DNA of 6,173 nt from Pseudomonas sp. (lineage in GTDB: Bacteria; Pseudomonadota; Gammaproteobacteria; Pseudomonadales; Pseudomonadaceae): positions 188-6,360 of the forward strand of contig DQAA01000052.1 of assembly GCA_003523465.1 (NCBI GenBank), read 5' to 3'. The notes beneath the pieces are model-generated. The model was given only the letters and a program-made list of their open reading frames with translations. It did no database searches and was not told where the DNA came from. Below are positions 1-6,173 of the stretch, in pieces (the stretch's first letter is position 1; the number at the start of each line of letters is the position of its first letter). The translations under genes and the position numbers were made by a program.

Positions 1-2084
<2,084 letters not shown>

Positions 2085-2129
2085 GTCAGTGACCGGTTTT
2101 TTTGGGAGGCGGGAAAATCACGGGCGCGG

Positions 2130-2138
2130 AGAATAGCA
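2130..2138 (-). promoter_or_regulatory. candidate extended -10 promoter for ygiQ
   Basis: Read on the minus strand this is TGC-TATTCT, a TGn-extended -10 element, followed by a GC-rich stretch. It sits about 45 bases upstream of the ygiQ start and immediately after the T-tract of the dnaB terminator, where a promoter for ygiQ is needed. No convincing -35 hexamer lies 16-18 bases upstream, which an extended -10 can tolerate. The call rests on pattern only. Confidence 0.4.
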
Positions 2139-2139
2139 C

Positions 2140-2178
2140 AAAAAATGACCAATTCCGACGCTGAAGGTCGGAATTGGT
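2140..2178 (-). terminator. intrinsic terminator of dnaB
   Basis: A perfect 12-bp inverted repeat (2148-2159 with 2167-2178, arm ACCAATTCCGAC) encloses a 7-nt loop. On the minus strand, two bases after the stem comes a run of six T (2145 to 2140). The stem begins 12 bases after the dnaB stop codon. This is a textbook rho-independent terminator for transcription leaving dnaB. On the opposite strand no T-run follows the stem, so it acts in one direction. Confidence 0.9.
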
Positions 2179-2190
2179 GAAGCGACGTTC

Positions 2191-3588
2191 TTACTCGTCG
2201 TCGTCGAAGTTGTAGCTGCCCGGGGCGAGGTTCTCGAAGCGGGTGTACTTGCCGATGAACGCCAGGCGGATAAAGCCGATCGGGCCGTTCCGCTGCTTGC
2301 CGATGATGATTTCGGCGATGCCCTTGTGCTCGGTCTCGGGGTGATACACCTCGTCACGGTAGACGAACATGATCACGTCGGCGTCCTGCTCGATCGCTCC
2401 GGATTCCCGCAAGTCGGAGTTGACCGGGCGCTTGTTGGGCCGTTGCTCCAGGGAGCGGTTGAGCTGCGACAGGGCGATGACCGGGCAGTTGAATTCCTTG
2501 GCCAGGGCCTTGAGGGAACGGGAGATCTCGGAAATCTCGTTGGTCCGGTTGTCGCCGCTGGAGCCGGGGATCTGCATCAACTGCAGGTAGTCGATCATGA
2601 TCATGGCGATATCGCCGTGCTCGCGGACCAGACGGCGGGTCCGTGCACGCATTTCCGACGGGCTGATGCCGGCGGTATCGTCGATGAACAGCTTGCGGTC
2701 GTTGAGCAGGTTGACTGCCGAGGTCAGGCGCGGCCAGTCATCGTCGTCCAGCTGGCCGGAACGCACCTTGGTCTGGTCGATGCGGCCGAGGGACGACAGC
2801 ATACGCATGATCAGCGATTCGCCTGGCATCTCGAGGGAGTACACCAGCACCGCCTTGTCGCTGCGCAACACGGCGTTTTCCACCAGGTTCATGGCGAAGG
2901 TGGTCTTACCCATCGACGGACGGCCGGCGACGATGATCAGGTCCGCTGGCTGCAGGCCGCTGGTCTTCTCGTCGAGGTCGGTGTAGCCGGTGGACAGGCC
3001 GGTGATCGCGCTGTCGGAGTTGAACAGCGTGTCGATGCGGTCGATGGCCTTGGTCAGCAGGTCGTTGACGCCTACCGGGCCGCCGGTCTTGGGACGGGCT
3101 TCGGCGATCTGGAAGATCTGCCGTTCGGCTTCGTCGAGGATCTCTTCGGCGTTGCGGCCTTGCGGGTTGAACGCGCTGTCGGCGATGTCGTTGCTGATGC
3201 TGATCAGCTGGCGCAGGGTCGAGCGCTCGCGAATGATCTGCGCATAGGCCTTGATGTTGGCCACCGACGGGGTGTTCTTCGCCAGCTCGCCGAGGTAGCC
3301 AAGGCCGCCGACCTGCGAACTCAGGCCTTCCTTGTCCAGTTGCTCGTGCAGGGTGACCACGTCGAACGGGACGTTCTGGTCCACCAGCTTGTGGATGGCG
3401 CGGAAGATCAGGCGGTGGTCATGCCGGTAGAAGTCGCCATCGGAGACTTGATCGAGCACGCGCTCCCAGGCGTTGTTGTCCAGCATCAAGCCACCGAGCA
3501 CGGCCTGTTCGGCCTCGATGGAATGCGGCGGCACCTTCAGCGCGGCGGTTTGCAGATCATATTGCTCTGGGGCGGTTATCTCGTTCAT
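2191..3588 (-). CDS. dnaB: replicative DNA helicase DnaB
   Basis: This encodes a 465-residue hexameric 5'-3' helicase that unwinds DNA at the replication fork and recruits primase. The N-terminal DnaB domain covers roughly residues 15-120 and begins with KVPPHSIEAEQAVLGGLML. A linker leads to the RecA-like ATPase domain, about 190-460. Visible motifs are Walker A GRPSMGKTT (222-230), Walker B MIMIDYLQLM (Asp333), SQLNRSLEQRP (374-384) and GKQRNGPIG (430-438), which carries the candidate arginine finger. The length matches bacterial DnaB, and no intein or insertion interrupts it. The ATG at 3588 is preferred over an in-frame GTG at 3594: it has AGGTGG just upstream, and the resulting MNEITAPEQYDL start resembles other Pseudomonas DnaB proteins. 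The gene lies 110 bases downstream of rplI, past a likely terminator, and ends in its own terminator. The acidic tail NFDDDE is typical of Pseudomonas DnaB. Confidence 0.98.
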   Translation of the reverse strand: MNEITAPEQYDLQTAALKVPPHSIEAEQAVLGGLMLDNNAWERVLDQVSDGDFYRHDHRLIFRAIHKLVDQNVPFDVVTLHEQLDKEGLSSQVGGLGYLGELAKNTPSVANIKAYAQIIRERSTLRQLISISNDIADSAFNPQGRNAEEILDEAERQIFQIAEARPKTGGPVGVNDLLTKAIDRIDTLFNSDSAITGLSTGYTDLDEKTSGLQPADLIIVAGRPSMGKTTFAMNLVENAVLRSDKAVLVYSLEMPGESLIMRMLSSLGRIDQTKVRSGQLDDDDWPRLTSAVNLLNDRKLFIDDTAGISPSEMRARTRRLVREHGDIAMIMIDYLQLMQIPGSSGDNRTNEISEISRSLKALAKEFNCPVIALSQLNRSLEQRPNKRPVNSDLRESGAIEQDADVIMFVYRDEVYHPETEHKGIAEIIIGKQRNGPIGFIRLAFIGKYTRFENLAPGSYNFDDDE

Positions 3589-3590
3589 GG

Positions 3591-3596
3591 CCACCT
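3591..3596 (-). promoter_or_regulatory. Shine-Dalgarno sequence of dnaB
   Basis: The minus strand reads AGGTGG, two bases before the ATG at 3588. It would pair as AGGTG with the 3' end of 16S rRNA. It overlaps the alternative in-frame GTG (3594-3592), so it supports ATG rather than GTG as the start. The spacing is short, so the site is only moderate. Confidence 0.55.
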
Positions 3597-3612
3597 GGAA
3601 ATCTGGGGGGTG

Positions 3613-3653
3613 AAAAAGACAAAGGGCACGACCTGCAATGCAGGGTCGTGCCC
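3613..3653 (-). terminator. likely intrinsic terminator or attenuator between rplI and dnaB
   Basis: A 10-bp perfect stem (3624-3633 with 3644-3653, arm GGGCACGACC) continues inward as TGC/GCA with a one-base bulge. On the minus strand it is followed directly by TTTGTCTTTTT (3623 to 3613). That fits a rho-independent terminator for the ribosomal-protein operon, although the T-tract is broken by GTC. It ends about 25 bases before the dnaB ATG, so it probably reduces rather than abolishes transcription into dnaB. Confidence 0.75.
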
Positions 3654-3662
3654 GATGTTAAC

Positions 3663-3687
3663 CGGCGGCTCCCGAAGGAACCAGCCG
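3663..3687 (-). other. UUCG-tetraloop hairpin just after rplI
   Basis: The minus-strand RNA can form a stem of 4 bp plus 6 bp (one G-U pair, one bulged base) closed by C(UUCG)G, an exceptionally stable tetraloop. It lies 11 bases after the rplI stop and ahead of the second hairpin. No U-run follows, so by itself it is not an intrinsic terminator. It could protect the 3' end of the ribosomal-protein mRNA or be a processing site. Confidence 0.6.
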
Positions 3688-3698
3688 ATCGCGACAGC

Positions 3699-4145
3699 TT
3701 AGGCTGCTACGACGACCACACGTACGGTGGCTTCGACATCGCTGTGCAGGTGCACGGCTACGTCGTATTCGCCAACCTGACGGATGGTGCCGTTCGGCAG
3801 ACGAACTTCAGCTTTGGCAACTTCAACGCCGGAGGCGGTCAGTGCGTCAGCGATGTCGTGGGTGCCGATCGAACCGAACAGTTTGCCTTCATCGCCCGCG
3901 GTAGCGGTGATGGTGACTTCCAGTTCAGCCAGTTGTGCAGCACGGCTTTCAGCCGAAGTTTTCTTGTCGGCAGCTGCTTTTTCCAGCTCTGCACGGCGCT
4001 CTTCGAACGCAGCCAGGTTGGCGGCGTTGGCAACAGTGGCCTTGCCGAATGGCAGCAGGAAGTTACGACCGTAACCCGACTTGACTTTAACTTTGTCGCC
4101 CAGGTTGCCCAGGTTGGCGACTTTTTCCAGCAGGATCAGTTCCAT
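3699..4145 (-). CDS. rplI: large-subunit ribosomal protein bL9
   Basis: This 148-residue protein binds domain V of 23S rRNA at the base of the L1 stalk and helps maintain reading frame. The N-terminal domain (1 to about 50) begins [19 protein letters not shown] and contains the L9 signature [13 protein letters not shown] (24-36). A long, charged connecting helix follows (about 45-75, [18 protein letters not shown]). The C-terminal domain (about 78-148) contains [15 protein letters not shown]. Length and layout match E. coli L9 (149 residues). A Shine-Dalgarno AAGAGG lies 9 bases before the ATG. The gene starts 20 bases after the DUF2232 stop, so the two are co-transcribed. It is the last ribosomal-protein gene of the operon and is followed by two hairpins. 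Confidence 0.98.
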   Translation of the reverse strand: MELILLEKVANLGNLGDKVKVKSGYGRNFLLPFGKATVANAANLAAFEERRAELEKAAADKKTSAESRAAQLAELEVTITATAGDEGKLFGSIGTHDIADALTASGVEVAKAEVRLPNGTIRQVGEYDVAVHLHSDVEATVRVVVVAA

Positions 4146-4165
4146 TTGGTAAAACCTCTTAACTT

Positions 4166-5038
4166 TTAACCTTCACCGTTCGCGGAGCCGTTATCGGCGT
4201 CGTTTGAGGACGCCCCGCGTCCGCGAAAATCAATCAGGCTGTCGACAATGGCCAAAACCACGAACAACGGATAAATCAGCTGCATCAGCAGCGGCAGCGT
4301 CACGTACATGCCCACCAGCCAGAAGCCGGCCAGGCGCTTTTGCCCCACCAGCCCATGCACCAATGCGATGCCGGCCAGTACCAGTACCAGGCTCGATGCG
4401 GATGCCAGGATGATGAATTGAGGCCCGATGAACGAGGCTCCCACCATCACTGCAACCAGGACCGCCATGGTCTGCTTCGGCAATCTCAGGGCGCGAAACT
4501 CGCGACCGAAACCGCCGGGGTTGTACAACGCTGCCTGCCAGTAGCGCCCCAGCACCAAGGCCAGAACGCAAAGCAGTTGCACCGTCACTGCCGTCGAGGC
4601 GACCAGCACGAAGCGGATCAACTCGCCAGAGAGCACCGATTGCCCTTCGATCTGCGGCATGGCCTGGGCAAACGCCTTGGCCAGCTCGTCGAAGACCGGT
4701 GCCAACTGCGCATCGAGCACGTAGTTGAACACCACGGCCAATACGGCGCTGGCCACCAGTACACGGCTCCAGGAATGCTCGGCGCGCAGCAGCGCAGCCA
4801 GGGCCAGGGCACCGACGAACACCATCAAGGTGATCGGGTCGCCCATGAACCATTTGGTCACCCCGACCAGCAAGCCGGCGGCGATGACCATCGAAGCATC
4901 CTTGAATCCGCGCCGCAGCAGCACAAGGCTGCCAGCAGCGGCACTCAACCAGAACAGCAGCGGCAGTACCGCGCTGATGACCACTACCAGAGTGGCCTGC
5001 ACGCGACCGCGCATGATGAAATCAGCCAGGGCCCGCAT
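4166..5038 (-). CDS. DUF2232 family integral membrane protein of unknown function
   Basis: This 290-residue, very hydrophobic protein resembles the DUF2232 family and matches the hypothetical protein found between rpsR and rplI in other pseudomonads (PA4933 in P. aeruginosa, from memory). I see about eight likely membrane segments, near residues 13-42 (possibly two), 49-62, 68-85, 92-108, 141-164, 190-211, 213-231 and 237-265. A less hydrophobic stretch at 109-139 ([15 protein letters not shown]) is probably extramembrane. The loop [17 protein letters not shown] (172-188) is the most motif-like part. The C-terminus is a short polar tail ([19 protein letters not shown]). No catalytic motif is recognisable and there is no cleavable signal peptide. 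The Shine-Dalgarno AAAGGA lies 8 bases before the ATG. Placement 36 bases after rpsR and 20 before rplI implies co-expression with ribosomal proteins. Its role is unknown. Confidence 0.9.
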   Translation of the reverse strand: MRALADFIMRGRVQATLVVVISAVLPLLFWLSAAAGSLVLLRRGFKDASMVIAAGLLVGVTKWFMGDPITLMVFVGALALAALLRAEHSWSRVLVASAVLAVVFNYVLDAQLAPVFDELAKAFAQAMPQIEGQSVLSGELIRFVLVASTAVTVQLLCVLALVLGRYWQAALYNPGGFGREFRALRLPKQTMAVLVAVMVGASFIGPQFIILASASSLVLVLAGIALVHGLVGQKRLAGFWLVGMYVTLPLLMQLIYPLFVVLAIVDSLIDFRGRGASSNDADNGSANGEG

Positions 5039-5074
5039 GCACTTTATCCTTTGCTACTTGTCGACGACCCGGTC

Positions 5075-5305
5075 TCAGCGGCCGTGGCTGTCGGTGTAGG
5101 GCAGCAGGGCCAGGAAGCGGGCGCGCTTGATAGCGGTAGCCAGCTGACGCTGATAACGAGCTTTGGTACCAGTGATACGGCTTGGAACGATCTTGCCGGT
5201 TTCAGATACGTAAGCTTTCAGGGTGTTGAGATCTTTGTAATCGATCTCTTTCACGTCTTCAGCAGTGAAGCGGCAGAATTTACGACGACGGAAGAAACGT
5301 GCCAT
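5075..5305 (-). CDS. rpsR: small-subunit ribosomal protein bS18
   Basis: This 76-residue, strongly basic protein binds the 30S platform as a heterodimer with bS6. It begins [26 protein letters not shown] and contains [21 protein letters not shown], nearly identical to E. coli S18 (75 residues). Cys11 is present, but it is the only cysteine, so no zinc site is expected. A strong GAGGAG Shine-Dalgarno lies 8 bases before the ATG. The gene starts 28 bases after the rpsF stop, with no priB between them as there is in enterobacteria. With bS6 it is expected to form the complex that represses this operon through the rpsF leader. Confidence 0.98.
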   Translation of the reverse strand: MARFFRRRKFCRFTAEDVKEIDYKDLNTLKAYVSETGKIVPSRITGTKARYQRQLATAIKRARFLALLPYTDSHGR

Positions 5306-5333
5306 GTAATAGGCTCCTCAAAAGATCCGTGGA

Positions 5334-5759
5334 TTACTCGTCAGCGTTATCGCTGTTGTCGCTGTCATTGCTGTCGTCGCCTTCGGCGCTGTCAGCATGC
5401 TCAGGACGGTCACGACGCTCACGGCGCTCGCTGCGGTTTTCTTCAGCCTTCAGCATCTCGGACTGACCGGTAACGGCTTCGTCGCGACGGATGACAAGGT
5501 TACGGATCACGGCATCGTTGTAGCGGAAGTTGTCTTCCAGCTCGGCCAGGGCCTTGCCGGTGCACTCAACGTTCAGCATCACGTAGTGAGCCTTGTGAAC
5601 ATTGTTGATTGCGTAGGCCAGTTGACGACGGCCCCAGTCTTCCAGACGGTGGATCTTGCCGCCGTCTTCTTCGATCAGCTTGGTGTAACGCTCAACCATG
5701 CCGCCGACTTGCTCGCTCTGATCCGGGTGGACCAGGAAGATGATTTCGTAATGACGCAT
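5334..5759 (-). CDS. rpsF: small-subunit ribosomal protein bS6
   Basis: This 141-residue protein binds the central domain of 16S rRNA with bS18. The ferredoxin-like S6 fold covers about residues 1-95: [18 protein letters not shown], then [21 protein letters not shown] (40-60) and [16 protein letters not shown] (81-96). It carries a long charged tail: a basic/acidic part ([15 protein letters not shown]) and then an acidic, Asn/Ser-rich end, [17 protein letters not shown]6 tails are substrates for RimK, which adds glutamates to the C-terminus; the terminal Glu here is compatible with that. The start is fixed by AAGGAG five bases before the ATG. It is the first gene of the operon, under the promoter at 5869-5897, and its Shine-Dalgarno lies inside a leader hairpin that probably mediates S6:S18 feedback. 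Confidence 0.98.
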   Translation of the reverse strand: MRHYEIIFLVHPDQSEQVGGMVERYTKLIEEDGGKIHRLEDWGRRQLAYAINNVHKAHYVMLNVECTGKALAELEDNFRYNDAVIRNLVIRRDEAVTGQSEMLKAEENRSERRERRDRPEHADSAEGDDSNDSDNSDNADE

Positions 5760-5764
5760 GAATG

Positions 5765-5809
5765 CTCCTTACGGGTTGTAGTCTGCCGCCAACGCGGTCA
5801 GACAAGGAG
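5765..5809 (-). promoter_or_regulatory. S6:S18-type autoregulatory hairpin sequestering the rpsF ribosome binding site
   Basis: On the minus-strand RNA, CUCCUU (5809-5804) pairs perfectly with AAGGAG (5770-5765), the rpsF Shine-Dalgarno. Stacked directly on it are GUCUG/CAGAC (5803-5799 with 5785-5781) and, past a bulged A, CCGC/GCGG with loop GUUG. The 3' side carries a 10-nt unpaired bulge, UACAACCCGU (5780-5771), which contains CCG. Published work describes a conserved rpsF-leader motif in which an unpaired CCG in an asymmetric loop mimics the S6:S18 site on 16S rRNA. This fold fits that description. The pairing is seen in the sequence; protein binding and repression are inferred. Confidence 0.75.
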
Positions 5810-5826
5810 TGAATGACACTGTATGT

Positions 5827-5861
5827 CTTGTCCTGAACCAGGCACGTATGCCTGAGACAAG
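5827..5861 (-). other. upstream leader hairpin of rpsF with alternative-pairing potential
   Basis: The RNA has a 6-bp outer stem (CUUGUC 5861-5856 with GACAAG 5832-5827) and a 6-bp inner stem (CAGGCA/UGCCUG) closed by a UACG loop. They are joined by an asymmetric internal loop of one base against six. It begins at about the predicted transcription start. The GACAAG strand is also complementary to CUUGUC at 5806-5801 inside the hairpin that hides the Shine-Dalgarno, so the two folds may compete. Confidence 0.6.
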
Positions 5862-5868
5862 GCGCGCA

Positions 5869-5897
5869 ATTGTAGAGAAGCGCACTGGGACAAGCAA
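5869..5897 (-). promoter_or_regulatory. sigma70 promoter of the rpsF operon
   Basis: On the minus strand there is a -35 TTGCTT (5897-5892), a 17-base spacer and a -10 TACAAT (5874-5869). Transcription should start near 5862-5863, giving a leader of about 103 nt. The bases between -10 and the start are GC-rich (TGCGCGCC), the discriminator type associated with ppGpp/DksA control of ribosomal promoters. The stretch just upstream of -35 is comparatively AT-rich (5900-5920) and could assist as a weak UP element. No other promoter in this gap is as good. Confidence 0.8.
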
Positions 5898-5934
5898 GGT
5901 GATTGGTGAAATATTGAGCAATGCCCCTAAAAGC

Positions 5935-6003
5935 ATCGCTGGCAAGCCAACTCCCACAGGGACGATGTACACCGATCCTTGTGGAAGCTGGCTTGCCAGC
6001 GAT
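5935..6003. repeat. REPIN: two inverted REP sequences forming a long palindrome
   Basis: The left arm (5935-5961, starting ATCGCTGGCAAGCCA) matches the reverse complement of the right arm (5977-6003) at 24 of 27 positions. A 15-base spacer separates them. The core GCTGGCAAGCCAGC with a following CTCCCACAGG resembles REP elements abundant in fluorescent pseudomonads, mobilised in trans by RAYT transposases; none is encoded here. It begins 14 bases after the rlmB stop. On the minus strand it is followed by GCTTTT, so it may also act as a weak terminator or mRNA 3'-end stabiliser for rlmB. Confidence 0.85.
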
Positions 6004-6016
6004 TGGGCTCAACCAG

Positions 6017-6173
6017 TTACTTGCTGACGGAACGCTGCCGCACGACCTCGAACAGGCAAACCCCGGTAGCCACCGAGACGTTCAGGCTGCTGACACTCCC
6101 CGCCATTGGCAACTTCACCAGGAAGTCGCAGTGCTCGCGAGTCAGGCGGCGCATGCCCTTGCCTTCGGCGCCC
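6017..6173 (-). CDS. rlmB: 23S rRNA (guanosine-2'-O-)-methyltransferase RlmB, C-terminal part only
   Basis: Only the last 51 codons and the TAA stop lie in the window; the start is beyond the right edge. The fragment reads [17 protein letters not shown]..., then [21 protein letters not shown]. It contains SpoU (SPOUT/TrmH) motif 3, with the conserved N-x-S-x-A-x-G that helps form the trefoil-knot SAM site, and is nearly identical to the end of E. coli RlmB. RlmB methylates the 2'-O of G2251 in the 23S rRNA P-loop. The match and position upstream of rpsF fit Pseudomonas, where rnr and rlmB precede this operon. A REPIN lies immediately downstream, and rpsF has its own promoter, so the two are likely separate transcripts. 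Confidence 0.95.
   Translation of the reverse strand, partial: GAEGKGMRRLTREHCDFLVKLPMAGSVSSLNVSVATGVCLFEVVRQRSVSK

Noticed and set aside
3594..3594. GTG at 3594 as the dnaB start
   Set aside because: It overlaps the AGGTGG that serves the ATG at 3588, has no ribosome binding site of its own, and would add two residues not expected in Pseudomonas DnaB.
2326..3702. A 458-codon open frame on the plus strand
   Set aside because: It is antisense to dnaB, has the same VDLGHRQ-rich shadow composition, and has no ribosome binding site or domain.
4230..4853. A 207-codon minus-strand frame inside the DUF2232 gene
   Set aside because: It is an out-of-frame shadow with G/R/A-rich composition and no start signal; the overlapping frame is clearly a membrane protein.
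4340..5473. A 377-codon open frame on the plus strand, rich in H and Q
   Set aside because: It runs antisense across the DUF2232 gene, rpsR and part of rpsF, crossing real gene boundaries. The His/Gln richness is the complement of the Leu/Val/Ala-rich membrane gene.
5839..5854. The CAGGCA/TGCCTG inverted repeat as a possible repressor operator
   Set aside because: It lies downstream of the predicted transcription start and nests inside a longer RNA helix, so an RNA hairpin explains it better than a DNA operator.
5692..6012. A minus-strand frame of 106 codons over the rlmB-rpsF gap
   Set aside because: It spans the REPIN, promoter and leader RNA and enters rpsF out of frame, with no credible ribosome binding site. 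The non-coding reading explains the region better.

Overview
This is a stretch of Pseudomonas chromosome, most likely from the P. fluorescens/P. putida side of the genus. The evidence is the high-GC coding sequence, protein sequences very close to known Pseudomonas homologues, the gene order rlmB-rpsF-rpsR-(DUF2232 gene)-rplI-dnaB-ygiQ, and a REP/REPIN palindrome of a type common in fluorescent pseudomonads. All genes are on the minus strand, so biological order runs from the right end of the window to the left. Both edges cut through genes: rlmB on the right and ygiQ on the left.

In transcription order, the window starts with the last 51 codons of rlmB (23S rRNA Gm2251 methyltransferase). 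A 257-base gap (5760-6016) follows. It holds a REPIN next to the rlmB stop, a clear sigma70-type promoter with a GC-rich discriminator, and a folded leader of about 100 nt ahead of rpsF. The leader contains a hairpin that pairs the rpsF Shine-Dalgarno sequence and displays an unpaired CCCG, as expected of the S6:S18 autoregulatory motif. Just upstream is a second helix whose 3' strand could instead pair with the sequestering hairpin.

The ribosomal-protein operon is rpsF (bS6), rpsR (bS18), a DUF2232 membrane protein of unknown function, and rplI (bL9), with gaps of 20-36 bases and good Shine-Dalgarno sites. The enterobacterial priB gene is absent from between rpsF and rpsR. Two consecutive hairpins follow rplI, and the second looks like an intrinsic terminator. 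It ends only about 25 bases before dnaB (replicative helicase), so dnaB must depend on read-through or on a promoter not obvious here. dnaB ends in a strong intrinsic terminator whose T-tract adjoins a candidate extended -10 promoter for ygiQ, a large radical SAM protein of unknown function (UPF0313) that runs off the left edge.

The protein-coding content is core housekeeping: translation, rRNA modification and replication. I see no mobile gene cluster, CRISPR array, defence system or RNA gene. The parts most worth a second look are the rpsF leader RNA, the DUF2232 gene inside the ribosomal operon, the rplI-dnaB attenuator-like region, and a second conserved cysteine cluster in YgiQ.
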